Assembly: GCA_029245955.1 (NCBI GenBank)
Contig: JAQWOH010000041.1
Coordinates: 1 to 63,448, forward strand
DNA: 63,448 bases
From: Fuerstiella sp.
GTDB lineage: Bacteria; Planctomycetota; Planctomycetia; Planctomycetales; Planctomycetaceae
Direction: 5' to 3'
Shown: piece by piece, positions 1-9,700 of the stretch
How the letters are laid out: every line of letters begins with the position of its first letter
Numbering within the stretch: position 1 is the first letter of the stretch
The notes under the pieces: model-generated
Database searches by the model: none
What the model was told of the DNA's origin: nothing
Seen by the model: the letters and a program-made list of their open reading frames with translations, nothing else
Program-made: the position numbers and the translations under genes

Positions 1-1038
1 CTGCGTGCGTTTGAAGCCTACGAAAACGCAGATACGGTGCTCATTCACACCGGTCAGCACTATGATCGAAATCTATCTGATGTCTTCTTTGAGGAATTGG
101 GCATCAAGACCCCGGACATCAGCCTGGGAATCGGATCCGGCAGTCACGGTGAACAGACGGGACGGCTGATCATTGAACTCGAAAAAGTCTTCATGCAGGC
201 TGAGCCGAGTTTTGATCGCGTGGTCGTCGTGGGTGACGTGAACTCGACAATGGCTGCCACGCTGGCCGCTGTGAAGCTGAACATTCCCGTGGCTCATGTG
301 GAAGCCGGTCTGCGAAGCTTTGATCGTCGCATGCCGGAGGAAGCCAACCGAATCGTGACCGACAGTCTTTCGGATCTGCTGCTGGTTTCCGAGCCTTCCG
401 GTATCGACCATCTGACGAAGGAGGGGCATCCGCAGGACCGCATTCTGCTGGTGGGTAACGTGATGATTGACACGCTGCTGCATCTGGTGAAGCAAGCGGC
501 CGAGCGGCCTTTGCTGACAGACCTGGGCCTTGAACCAAAGTCGTATGCCGTTGTGACAGCTCATCGCCCATCCAATGTCGACCAGCCGGAAACGCTGAAA
601 GGCCTGATCGACGTGCTTGTCGGAGTTTCGGAGATGCTGCCCATCGTGTTTCCCGTGCACCCGAGAACGAAAGCTCGCCTGGAGTCATATGATCTGTTGA
701 AGGAACTGGAGGCGGCTCCGGGAGTGACGTTGCTGGAACCACTTGGCTATCTTGATTTCCTGTGTCTGACTTCTCAGTCACGAGTGATTGTGACCGATTC
801 CGGTGGGCTGCAGGAAGAATCGACGGCGCTGCAGATCCCCTGCCTGACGATGCGTGAGAACACAGAACGTCCGGTGACGGTCACCGAAGGGACCAGCGTC
901 CTGTGTGGATCCGACCCCAGGTTGCTGGATGATCATCTTCGCGCCGTTCTGAACGGGACGTACAAGTCCGGTCGCTGCCCGGAACTGTGGGACGGGAAAG
1001 CCGCCGAGCGGATCGTCGCCGAACTGATGGCAAGGTAG
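1..1038 (+). CDS. wecB: UDP-N-acetylglucosamine 2-epimerase (non-hydrolysing), 5' end outside window
   Basis: Interconverts UDP-GlcNAc and UDP-ManNAc in the cytoplasm, supplying ManNAc-type sugars for surface polysaccharide. The reading frame is open from base 1 (LRAFEAYENADTVLIHTGQH), so the gene starts upstream of the window; the GTG at 37 is an internal Val. Family motifs are seen in order: HTGQHYD, GDVNST, VEAGLRS, PEEANR, VTAHRPSNVD and, near the C-terminus, TDSGGLQEES with MRENTERP. About 345 residues are present, close to the family's usual 360-380, so only the N-terminal beta strand and first nucleotide loop are missing. It is followed by two glycosyltransferases on the same strand, which fits a polysaccharide cluster. 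The catalytic histidine motif reads HRPSN rather than the common HRxEN. Confidence 0.95.
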   Translation: MRAFEAYENADTVLIHTGQHYDRNLSDVFFEELGIKTPDISLGIGSGSHGEQTGRLIIELEKVFMQAEPSFDRVVVVGDVNSTMAATLAAVKLNIPVAHVEAGLRSFDRRMPEEANRIVTDSLSDLLLVSEPSGIDHLTKEGHPQDRILLVGNVMIDTLLHLVKQAAERPLLTDLGLEPKSYAVVTAHRPSNVDQPETLKGLIDVLVGVSEMLPIVFPVHPRTKARLESYDLLKELEAAPGVTLLEPLGYLDFLCLTSQSRVIVTDSGGLQEESTALQIPCLTMRENTERPVTVTEGTSVLCGSDPRLLDDHLRAVLNGTYKSGRCPELWDGKAAERIVAELMAR

Positions 1039-1045
1039 CACGGCG

Positions 1046-1146
1046 CTGTGCTGTCCGTGGTTGATGCCCGCTCATCTTAACGACCTCGGATGGGACGAAT
1101 TACACGGATGAGCGGACAGCATTGACAGGGGAGGCGAAGCGCGGGG
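1046..1146. repeat. Dispersed CACGGAT-type inverted repeat, copy 1
   Basis: About 100 bp beginning CTGTGCTGTCCGTGGTTGAT and ending GGAGGCGAAGCGCGGGG. It is repeated with roughly 80% identity at 1209-1308. Each copy holds a left arm (CTGTGxxxTCCGTGGT) and a right arm (CGGATGGGACGAATTACACG) that are approximately inverted, so it can fold into a long imperfect hairpin. It lies in the non-coding gap after the epimerase. Confidence 0.75.
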
Positions 1147-1208
1147 ATCTGTTGAGTCGCTAAGAGGGCACAGGAACCCCGACGTCAGTGCTTCGTTATC
1201 CGTTGAAT

Positions 1209-1308
1209 CTGTGTCATCTGTGGTCGATATCTGCTCTGTTTAACAACCACGGATGGGACGGATTACACGGATGAGCGGCAGAAATGACTGAGGAGGCGGA
1301 ACGCGGGG
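1209..1308. repeat. Dispersed CACGGAT-type inverted repeat, copy 2
   Basis: Second copy of the unit at 1046-1146, in direct orientation, 163 bp downstream. The right arm ACCACGGATGGGACGGATTA is the better preserved version, and the left arm is AATCTGTGTCATCTGTGGT. The rest of the gap up to the next gene at 1608 has no recognisable gene. Confidence 0.75.
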
Positions 1309-1607
1309 CCTGTGAGTCAGGCTCGGTAACAGATCAGCAGAGTGACTCCCTTGCTGACACTGGAGCGACCTGCGGGCTCTGACAACTCACCCGGCCGGTA
1401 ATTGCCTGAATATTGCACTGACACGTTGCTGCCCTTTGGGGTGTCAAGGTGTCTTTTTTATGCGCCGCGGACGAAATGCGTCGGAAGGCAGCCCTTCGCC
1501 AAAGAGGTCTAGGCGTAAAAACGAATATTGAAATACAATCGACAACGTACCGCGGGAATGAAAAGGGGCCTGTCCTCATTCTCATTTCCTTAAAGAATGG
1601 ATTCTTT

Positions 1608-2897
1608 ATGCAACCGCGACCTCGGATATTATTTCTTAACAGATCCTACTGGCCGGATACGGAAGCGACCGGGCAGCTGCTGACTGCGCTGTGCGAAGGC
1701 CTGACCGACGAATTTGATGTCCATGTTCTGGCTGGTCAGCCAAACGTTTGCCTGACGGACTCAGAATGGGGCGAAGCGAGCGAACGAAACGGGGTCACGA
1801 TTCATCGCGTTCGGCACACGACGTTCTCAAAAAAAAACATGCTGGGAAAGGCGGTCAATTATCTTTCGTTTGTGCAGGCCTGTCGAAAACAAATCCCAAC
1901 GCTGCCGCAGCCCGACGTAGTTGTGTTTGAAACAGATCCGTTTCTGCTGCCATTTGTGGCAGACGGCTTTCGACGCCACAGCGGATGTAGTCTGGTAGGC
2001 TATCTGCAGGATGTGTATCCGGACGTGGCCGTGGCATTAGGGAAGGTCAAGAACAATTGGGGGATCCGCAAACTGCGCAGCTCGCTGTTTAACATTTACC
2101 GTCGCTGTCAACGGATGGTTGTACTGAGCAGTGACATGAAAGAGCTACTGCTGGACAGCGACCTGGCGGAAGACGATATCGCGATCATCCCCAACTGGGC
2201 GGACACACAGAAAATAACTCCCGTAGAAACGGGCAACCGTTTTCGCCAACAATTTGGACTGAACGACAAGTTCATTGTGATGTACTCGGGAAATATCGGC
2301 CTGACTCAACGGCTGGAGGACTTTGTCCAGGCCGCGGCGATTTTGAAGGACGATCCACAGATTCAGTTTGTCTTTGTGGGCCAGGGAGCTCGGCGGAACG
2401 ACCTGCAACACCAGGTCGATTCACTGGGCCTGTCGAACGTGATGTTCTGCGATTATCAGCCGCTTGAGGAATTGTCTCACAGCCTTGGCGCCGGAGACCT
2501 GCACCTTGTCCCTTTGACAGCTGAGCTGAGCCGATGCCTGATGCCGAGCAAGCTGTATGGCATTCTGGCGGCCGGGCGGCCATTTCTGACGAACGCTCCC
2601 CGAAGTTCAGAGCTGTATCAGGTAACTAAGTCACACGACGTGGGATTCACCGTGGAGGCTGGCTCACCGGCTGCCATCGCACAGGCTGTTCGTGCTGCCC
2701 GCAGTGATCGTGCGTCCTTGAGAAGTATGGGGCGAAGAGCCCGGTACGTTGCAGAAGAACAATATTCGAAAACAAAGTCGGTCGATGCCTTTGCGTTGAC
2801 GTTGCGGGAAGTCGTGCAGGAAACTCGACGTCATATCATCCCCGTTCCCCTCGCCACTGCTTCCACCGAACGCCAGTCTTCCGAAGCCGCCGCTTGA
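1608..2897 (+). CDS. Glycosyltransferase family 4 (WbuB-like)
   Basis: A 429-residue GT-B fold glycosyltransferase that probably transfers a sugar from a nucleotide donor to a lipid-linked polysaccharide precursor at the inner membrane face. The N-terminal acceptor domain opens with RILFLNRSYWPDTEATGQLL. The C-terminal donor domain begins near the PNWADTQ turn, continues through MYSGNIGLTQRLEDF and FVFVGQGARR, and ends with the donor-binding stretch CLMPSKLYGILAAGRPFL. The frame is open further upstream to 1449, but the first 53 residues of that version match nothing expected and the family fold starts at MQPRPRIL, so the ATG at 1608 is chosen. The stop is followed 26 bases later by the next glycosyltransferase, probably in the same operon. 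Sugar specificity cannot be read from the sequence. Confidence 0.9.
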   Translation: MQPRPRILFLNRSYWPDTEATGQLLTALCEGLTDEFDVHVLAGQPNVCLTDSEWGEASERNGVTIHRVRHTTFSKKNMLGKAVNYLSFVQACRKQIPTLPQPDVVVFETDPFLLPFVADGFRRHSGCSLVGYLQDVYPDVAVALGKVKNNWGIRKLRSSLFNIYRRCQRMVVLSSDMKELLLDSDLAEDDIAIIPNWADTQKITPVETGNRFRQQFGLNDKFIVMYSGNIGLTQRLEDFVQAAAILKDDPQIQFVFVGQGARRNDLQHQVDSLGLSNVMFCDYQPLEELSHSLGAGDLHLVPLTAELSRCLMPSKLYGILAAGRPFLTNAPRSSELYQVTKSHDVGFTVEAGSPAAIAQAVRAARSDRASLRSMGRRARYVAEEQYSKTKSVDAFALTLREVVQETRRHIIPVPLATASTERQSSEAAA

Positions 2898-2923
2898 GCA
2901 ATTTGTACGAAGGATTGTACGAA

Positions 2924-3922
2924 ATGGTGTTAACAGAATCACCGAGCGGCTCGGCAGCGGAGAGCTCGTCGGCACAGTTTTGCGCATCCGTTGTTGTGCC
3001 CGTGTTCAATTGCGCCAAAGAACTACGCCGACTTCTGGCGCTACTGGAGACGCAGACCACAGCGTCGTCTCAATTCGAAATCATCGTGTGTGACGACGGC
3101 AGTACTGAGTCCTGCAGGCCGGTGGTGGCCGACTTTCAGCGGTCGCTTCCCTACTTGAGATGCCTGCGGCAGGAGAACCGAGGGGCCGCGGCTGCTCGCA
3201 ACATGGGAATTCTTCATGCAAAGAGTAATATTGTCGTGTTTCTTGACACCAATGCTGAGCCTGATCGCCACCTGATTGCTCGCCTGACCACTGCTTTAAG
3301 TGAAAACCCCGACTGGCACGGAGCAAAACCCCGACTTCTTTCAACCCGCCCGGCGAATACAACGACCGTTGAGCTAATACAGCCGTCACGCAGTGGGTGC
3401 TCTGACACCACCGCCATCGCATATCGCACCAACATCCTGAGGCGCCTTGGTGGTCTCGACGAAAACTTTCCCGGGGCCGGGTACGAAGGCCTGGAATTAG
3501 CAGTTCGCGTTCTACAGCAGGGGCCAATCGGGTTGGTTCCCGGTGCCATCGTTCATCAACAGCCTCCGTCTCCAACCGTGCTGTCGTGCTGGCAGGCCAG
3601 AAAGCACTGGCGATTCCTGCGAATACTTGCCTCCAGGCACGGGTGCCTGACGCGACCAAACAGACCAATACGATTTCCTCGACTGCAGACTGTCGTCGCC
3701 GCTGCGGTGCTGCAACCATTTCGCCGAGTCAAGTTGGCCCTCCGTCTTATGGGAAGATCTCCCGCCGATGGCGTTCACAGCGTGTGCCTGTCTGTCATTG
3801 ATTGTGTCGGTGCGGTCACCATGATTCCCGCTATTCTCTTTGGCGCGACCCCGCCTCGGCTTTCCAGCGTTGCTCCGGGCGACGTGTCGAAGACCGTCGC
3901 CCTTGTGGCCCGTGCTTCGTAA
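2924..3922 (+). CDS. Glycosyltransferase family 2
   Basis: A 332-residue GT-A fold glycosyltransferase. It opens with the family beta strand ASVVVPVFNCAKELRRLLALL, followed by FEIIVCDDGSTESC and the acceptor-side helix ENRGAAAARNMGI. The metal-binding DxD position reads VFLDTNAEPDR, that is DTN, which is a departure from the usual DxD. A second conserved region, RRLGGLDENFPGAGYEGLELAVRV, corresponds to the family's ED motif. The start is set at ATG 2924 because GAAGGA lies nine bases before it. An upstream TTG at 2894, overlapping the stop of the GT4 gene, is in frame but less convincing. The C-terminal 70 residues (SVCLSVIDCVGAVTMIPAIL) are hydrophobic and may attach to the membrane. Confidence 0.88.
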   Translation: MVLTESPSGSAAESSSAQFCASVVVPVFNCAKELRRLLALLETQTTASSQFEIIVCDDGSTESCRPVVADFQRSLPYLRCLRQENRGAAAARNMGILHAKSNIVVFLDTNAEPDRHLIARLTTALSENPDWHGAKPRLLSTRPANTTTVELIQPSRSGCSDTTAIAYRTNILRRLGGLDENFPGAGYEGLELAVRVLQQGPIGLVPGAIVHQQPPSPTVLSCWQARKHWRFLRILASRHGCLTRPNRPIRFPRLQTVVAAAVLQPFRRVKLALRLMGRSPADGVHSVCLSVIDCVGAVTMIPAILFGATPPRLSSVAPGDVSKTVALVARAS

Positions 3923-3979
3923 GCACTGCGATTCACGCGTGTGATTCATCTCAGCTACGATTGCGTACAAAAAAGTGAA

Positions 3980-4127
3980 CAATCACGGATCACACGAATC
4001 CAATGGAGAGTAAAAACGCACAGCGGTTCTCTGGTCAAAAGTTGGCTGGCTGGTCCGCACGCCGGACAATGAAGCACCCTCTGCCGTGCGGTTGATCTGT
4101 GTCATCCATCCCATCCGTGGTTTTTTT
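3980..4127. repeat. Split copy of the CACGGAT-type inverted repeat
   Basis: The arms CAATCACGGATCACACGAAT (3980-3999) and GATCTGTGTCATCCATCCCA continuing to CCGTGGTTTTTTT (4094-4127) match the two arms of the repeats at 1046 and 1209, but around a loop of about 90 bp. It occupies most of the 332-bp gap between the GT2 gene and the PEP-CTERM gene. The seven-T run after the right arm could make it a transcription terminator for the glycosyltransferases. Confidence 0.6.
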
Positions 4128-4254
4128 CAGGGTGCTTTGTGTTTGGCTGAAGAGGACTTTGTTTGGCAACAAGTAGCGTAGATTGTTTGACTTCAGCCGC
4201 CCGTTGCGCAATAACACCTAGGTTAAGTAAATAAATGGCCTTGGAGCGTATGTC

Positions 4255-4911
4255 ATGAATTTGCGTACGTGCAGCATGGTGTTTGTTGCGACGATTGCCT
4301 GCGGCCACCTTTCTGCCGGAGTGATCAGTCTGGATTTGCTGGATCCGGCCGGTGTCGGGGGCACGGCGGGAGAGGCGTTCGAGGCCAGGAATCCGTTTAC
4401 AATTTCGGACGTAACGATTTCTGCTGCCGCGGTTACCTCACTGGGATCCTTTACGGGGGCATATTCTGCCAACGCTTCGACTGCGGGGCTGAACAGTGTT
4501 GGCGTGTTGGACTCCCCCAGTGAAATGGATGTTGGAGAGGTACTGACGTTTACGCTGACGTTCGACGATGCTGCACTTGCCGTTGAACTGGTGAGTATCG
4601 ACTTCTCCGGCATTGGAAGCACGTCGGATGACTCGGCCCTTGTGACAACGTCCGCCGGGATGTTCACTCTGTTTACCGGCCAGCCCGACTTCAATGGTTC
4701 GACTGACGTCTGGTCCCCCGATGGCATCACTTTTTTGACAGGCGATACGATTTCCGTCCAGGCCAGCGGAGTGGCGAACGAGGTCGCGTTGCAGGCGATG
4801 TCGTTTAATGTCACGACGATCTCCGTACCTGAAGCAACCATCTTTCCTGCGCTGGTTTTCCTGACGGTCTGTGGCGCCGGTCTTCAACGTCGTCGAAAAT
4901 CTGCGGTCTGA
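4255..4911 (+). CDS. Exported protein with divergent PEP-CTERM anchor
   Basis: A 218-residue secreted protein of unknown function. It has an N-terminal signal peptide (MNLRTCSMVFVATIACGHLS, cleavage probably after AG at about residue 22). The body is Ser/Thr/Ala/Gly-rich and beta-strand-like, with no Cys after the signal. The last 27 residues read VPEATIFPALVFLTVCGAGLQRRRKSAV, which has the three parts of a PEP-CTERM sorting signal: a VPE motif, a hydrophobic helix and an Arg/Lys-rich tail. In that family the tail is recognised by an exosortase, which is not in this window. The protein is probably displayed on the surface or in the polysaccharide matrix, consistent with the polysaccharide genes just upstream. 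The PEP-CTERM call rests only on tail architecture. Confidence 0.72.
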   Translation: MNLRTCSMVFVATIACGHLSAGVISLDLLDPAGVGGTAGEAFEARNPFTISDVTISAAAVTSLGSFTGAYSANASTAGLNSVGVLDSPSEMDVGEVLTFTLTFDDAALAVELVSIDFSGIGSTSDDSALVTTSAGMFTLFTGQPDFNGSTDVWSPDGITFLTGDTISVQASGVANEVALQAMSFNVTTISVPEATIFPALVFLTVCGAGLQRRRKSAV

Positions 4912-4981
4912 CGTGTGGCACTGGCGCCCGACGGACTCACAACTTAAGAGTAGGCTGCAGTGCAGTCTGGTGTATGGCGAC

Positions 4982-5602
4982 CTACTGATTCTGGTGAAAA
5001 TGTTCATTCTGCACGGGGATGGTGCAGTCCAGAATGGCTCGCAGCACTTCTGCCGGGGATCGGTTGCAGTTGATGCGGTGAATAATCTTCTGATCATACT
5101 GTTCCAGCACCGGGGCTGTCACTTCTTCGTACAGCTGGAAACGCCGACGAATGACATCCTCATTGGCGTCGTCTGTACGATTCTCCCGGATGGCTCGGCG
5201 GCGAATGCGGTGCACCATGTCTTCCAGGTCACCACATTCAAGATAGATGACACGGTAGATTTCCAGATACTGCTTCACCACCTCAACCTGCTCGACATTC
5301 CGCGGCATGCCGTCCAGGATCAGCAGGTCTTCGCGGGGCTTGTACCACGACAGAGCCACGTACGCGTCAACCGCTGTCTTCCAGATCTTCATCGTCAGTT
5401 CGTTAGGAACCAATTCACCACGTGAGATGTAGTCGTACACCTGCTTGCCGGATTCCGAACCGATGTCGATCGAGCGAAAGACGTCTCCCACAGACAGGTG
5501 AAAGAAACCGGGGATATTGGCCAGAATGCCTCCCTGAGTTCCTTTTCCAACGCCCGGTGGGCCGAACAACAGCACGCAGCGATATCGGTCGTCCTGAGGC
5601 AT
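4982..5602 (-). CDS. Adenylate-kinase-family nucleoside monophosphate kinase (short form)
   Basis: A 206-residue P-loop kinase that probably moves phosphate from ATP to a nucleoside monophosphate. The Walker A loop is GPPGVGKGTQG at about residues 14-24. The NMP-binding segment includes GELVPNELTMKIW, and the family signature DGFPR appears as LILDGMPRN near residue 97. The arginine-rich segment RRRAIRENRTDDANEDVIRRR replaces a long zinc-binding LID, so this is a short-LID type. Met instead of Phe in the signature, and the weak match around it, leave open that the substrate is not AMP or that this is a second, specialised copy. It stands alone: the DUF502 gene upstream on the same strand is 300 bp away, and that gap (5603-5901) shows no gene. 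Confidence 0.82.
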   Translation of the reverse strand: MPQDDRYRCVLLFGPPGVGKGTQGGILANIPGFFHLSVGDVFRSIDIGSESGKQVYDYISRGELVPNELTMKIWKTAVDAYVALSWYKPREDLLILDGMPRNVEQVEVVKQYLEIYRVIYLECGDLEDMVHRIRRRAIRENRTDDANEDVIRRRFQLYEEVTAPVLEQYDQKIIHRINCNRSPAEVLRAILDCTIPVQNEHFHQNQ

Positions 5603-5901
5603 GTGAATTCCGTTCCCGATTAGAATAATGTGTTCGAAGTATCGTCCGAGAGTATGGCGACTCCGGTAAAATGGAAATAGAGAACACCTCGGGCAACGTC
5701 AGAGATTCTCTGATTCGATACAGCGTGTCACTCAGCCTCGTCGCAACGATCGGATGCTGCTGAACAACGGTCTGGTACCTGGGGTAAGCCACTGTGGTTC
5801 TCAGACGCGACACCAACTTCCGTCCAAATTGCTCGGGGTGCGGCTACAGGCACCTGCGGGAAAAATGGGTCCTGTGAAAGAAGAACTGTATGAGCTGCGG
5901 T

Positions 5902-6510
5902 TTACGCCTGGCCGTTCGTAAGTAGTATTTTGGCGTCACGGCCCAGCTGTTCCAGTATCCCGACCACGTCATTGAAGGGGATGTTGAGGGGGTCGATCTG
6001 ATCGGCAGCGACGATTCCCACAGTCCCGATCCAGGTATCCGGCGCCCCCGGAAAATATACGACCACAGTTTCATCCGGCAAACGTTGGGATTCAAACGCA
6101 ATTCGGCGGCATTCAGGTGTGCGGACGAGCACGGGCTTGAGCGAGGGCACGTCTCGAGTGCCTCCGATATTGCCCGCCAGCAGGTCCTTGTAGATGGCGT
6201 ATTTCGGAAAGAAGGTTGTTAGGTATTTTTCGATCAGTTGATGAAATCTGCGACCGATGGCTCGGTGAGCCATCAGCCCGGCAGAAAAACATGCGAACAG
6301 CAGGATGCCCACGGCCACGGCGAACAGCACCGCGACGCCGGCTGCGGTTTTTACCGGTATCCATGCTTCCATCGGTTCATAGATAACGACGACGAAGCTG
6401 TAGACATATCCCAACAGGCCGATCACAACTGCCAGTGGCAGCATGAATAATACGCCACCAAGAGCTGTGGCTTTAAAGAAGCCTATGGATCGTCCGATCT
6501 TATCTCTCAT
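5902..6510 (-). CDS. DUF502 family inner-membrane protein
   Basis: A 202-residue protein matching the DUF502 family. Two N-terminal transmembrane helices are obvious (ATALGGVLFMLPLAVVIGLLGYVYSF at about 14-39 and TAAGVAVLFAVAVGILLFACFSAGLMA at about 55-81). They are followed by a short amphipathic linker GRRFHQLIEKYLTTFFPKYAIYKDLL and a soluble beta-rich domain with the family's VVVYFPGAPDTWIGTVGIVAAD stretch. Function is unknown in the family. The family usually ends with a PNPTSG-like motif; here the matching region reads FPGAPDTWIG and the C-terminus is somewhat diverged. The ATG at 6510 fits the start of the hydrophobic region. About 270 bp upstream is non-coding. Confidence 0.85.
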   Translation of the reverse strand: MRDKIGRSIGFFKATALGGVLFMLPLAVVIGLLGYVYSFVVVIYEPMEAWIPVKTAAGVAVLFAVAVGILLFACFSAGLMAHRAIGRRFHQLIEKYLTTFFPKYAIYKDLLAGNIGGTRDVPSLKPVLVRTPECRRIAFESQRLPDETVVVYFPGAPDTWIGTVGIVAADQIDPLNIPFNDVVGILEQLGRDAKILLTNGQA

Positions 6511-6777
6511 ACCCGCACCGCTTTCATCCGGAATTCTTCGTGGGAGGGAAATGCGTCAACGACGGGAAGAGTTTAACGAGCTCGGCGTCTGGGGCTATAG
6601 AAGCTGAGGTGCGTGACAGAAACCAACAGGCACTGTTTCCACACGCGACAACTGATTTCAAAACGGAATGACACAGTTACTACGGGCTGGCGAGTGAATC
6701 AGCCTCACTTCAAAACCATGGCAACAACTCACTTGCTGGCACTGCGTGCTGGTATTGAAACGATTTCTCATGCCCAG

Positions 6778-9700
6778 TCATCGCCGCATCATGCATTCGT
6801 CGTGTACGAATAAAACATTGGCCACAGTGGTCCATGCTGCCAGCCTGACGATGTCCGTTGAGCCTGCTGCGGCATCGCCAATGGCAACGTACTTCGCCGC
6901 AGCTGCTGTGTCGGCTCGAAAATGCACTCGCTGATCCTGCAGCAGTTGTTGCAGAACGGCGGTTTCACTGTCGGTCGGGTGGCGACTGGTTAGCAGACGA
7001 AACATCTCGGCCAGACGTACCTGGTCGTCGTCACCGTGTTTCTGCAGCAGACGATCCGCCAGCATACGAGCCGCTTCCACAAACTGAGGACCATTCATAA
7101 CGACCAGTGCCTGCAGAGGCGACGACGTGCGTTCTCGTTTAACTCGACAAACATCACGTTTGGCGGCATCCAGTGTCATCATCATGGGCGCCGGAGCTGT
7201 ACGTTTCCAATACGTGTACAGACTGCGGCGATAGAGTCCGCTGCCTTTGTCGGGGTTGGAAGGTTTGAAAGAAGCCGCCAGTTCGTAAGGTTTCGCCGGG
7301 GGACCGCCGGCGCTGCGATGCAGCAGACCGCTGATGGTGAGCGCATTGTCACGCAGCATCTCAGCACTCAGGCGAAACACCGGCGCGTGAGTCAGCCACA
7401 GGTTCTCCGGGTCTGGCTGCTGCTGCTCCGGTGAGCTCAAACTGCTCTGTCGATATGTGGATGACATCACCAGCTGCTTCAGCATGCGCTTGACATTCCA
7501 GCCGCTTGCCAGAAAGTCAGCGGCCAGCCAGTCCAGCAGCAATGGGTGAGTGGGCGACAGTCCCTGACTGCCGAAATCTTCGGGCGACCGTACCAGTCCG
7601 TGTCCAAACACTGACTGCCACAGGCGATTCACGGCCACTCGAGCGGTCAGCGGGTGATTGGGAGACGTCAGCCATTGGGCCAGCCCCAGTCGGTTTTTCG
7701 GCCACGATGCTTTCATCGGCGGCAAGAATGCGGGTACGTCAGAAGGAACTTCTTCTGCCCGAGCGTCGTAGGCTCCCCGGGTCAGGACGTAGGCCTGCCG
7801 GGGCACAACGCGCTCCTGCATTACCATGATTTCCTGAAATTCATCCTGAATTGTGCACACTGTTTTTCGCGATGACTGCAGTTCGATAAGGCGGGTTTGA
7901 AAATCACCGTCTGCTGTTGCAGCTGCGTAGCGAGTCAGCGCCGCCGAATCGGATTCACTTAGTTTCGACCAATCTGAGTGCAGGACTTCCTTCAGTCTCC
8001 GACCATCATACAGCTGGGCGATTTCCAGTTCTGTCAATTGACGATCGAAGACCAGGAATTCATCGACCATGCCTTTGCGGAAGCCCTTGTCACGAAATCT
8101 TTGACCGATTGTGACGGTGTCGCCGCCTCCGCCGGTGATGTTCCTGTAAAGATTGTCGCGATCAACCACTGTCGCCGCCTGACGTCCGTCAACCCACAGC
8201 TTCAGTCCTGCGGCCGAACTGGCCCCGTCGTAGGTCATCGTCACCTGTGTCCATGTGTTGAGCGGCAATGGTCGGGCTGAGCGTATTCGAATCGCATTCC
8301 CCGGCCAGAAATGTATCAGCGCTGCGCTCAGACGCCCGTCTTCAATCAGCAGTTCGTAACCCCGGCTGCCTGCATCCGTCCACGCACGCGAACGATGAAA
8401 GACAACACTACGCTCATATTTGCGTGGCACTTTCAGCCATACAGATATTGTGAAGGGTTGCCACCGGGGAAAGTTGCCGACTTTGACGTCGATGCCGTGA
8501 TCGCCAGTCAGTTCCACTGCTTTGCCGTGTTTGCCTTTGACGACGGGATTCGCGCCATAGCTGCCTTCATCGAAGGTCAACGCAGCCTGTTGTCCGGGGA
8601 TCAGCTTTTTAGGATCCGCCAGCCGTGCCGCAACGTCGGTCCGCAACAGAGACAGCAACTTCCCGCGACGGTCGCCCGTCTGCAGTGCAGTTGCAGCGGC
8701 GGTCAATTGTCCTTCGGCGGTGGTGAGGCGGTGCCGGGATTCCCGCAGTTTGTTGGTCTGTGCTTCGGTGGGAAGTTGCAGCGTCGGTGTGGGTGTGGAA
8801 CTGGTGAAGTACGAATACAGTCCTGCTTCGTCGATATTGTTGAAGAAGGAGAACAGCTGGTAGTACTCGCGCTGAGTAATGGGGTCGTATTTGTGGTCGT
8901 GGCACCGAGCGCACTCAAACGTGAGCCCCATGAATGCGGTGGCGTTGGTTTGTGTACGATCGGCCACGTACTCAACACGGAATTCTTCCGGGGTGCTGCC
9001 GCCTTCCACCTTTTGCGGATGCAGTCGATTGAATGTTGTGGCCAGGACCTGATCGCGGGTTGCATTGGGCAACAGGTCACCGGCCAGCTGCTCCGTGATA
9101 AACCGGTCGTAAGGCATGTTTTCGTTAAAAGCCTTCACAACCCAGTCCCGCCATGGCCAGACATAACGGTCACGGTCGACCTGGTATCCATAAGTGTCGC
9201 TGTATCGAGCGATATCCAACCAGTCTGCCGCCATGCGTTCGCCATACGTCCCGGACTGCAACAGTCTGTCGACGACGGTTTCGTAGGCAGCAGCTGATTC
9301 GTCAGCCAGAAATGCATCAAGCTCTGCCAGCGTCGGCGGTAACCCTGTCAGGTCAAACGTGACCCGTCTCAACAGCGTTGGTTTTGACGCCAATGGATTC
9401 TGCTGATATCCATGAGCTTCCTGTTGAGCGACAACGAACTGATCGATCGCGTTGTAGCCCCACTGCTGGTTGTTCACAGACGGCAACTCTGGCGCGACAA
9501 TTCGTTCAAACGCCCAGTGGCCCTTCCATTCAGCACCTGCGGCAACCCAGCGTCGCAGGAGCTGCTGTTCTTCTTCATTCAGCGACAATCCCGAGTCCGG
9601 CGGGGGCATGCGTACATCGGGGTCCGTGGACAGGATTCGTGAAACAAGCTCACTGGCTTCCGGCTTACCGGGGGAAACGACAGACAGCGTCTCATCCGAC

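Noticed and set aside
73..660. 195-codon minus-strand open frame opposite the epimerase
   Set aside because: Antisense shadow of a gene with all epimerase motifs.
4871..5425. 184-codon open frame on the plus strand opposite the adenylate-kinase-like gene
   Set aside because: The opposite strand has an intact Walker A loop and family motifs; this frame is its shadow.
8311..9297. 328-codon open frame on the plus strand inside the PSCyt/DUF1553 gene
   Set aside because: It lies fully antisense to clear DUF1549 and LamG coding sequence, has Cys- and Phe-rich atypical composition and matches no family.
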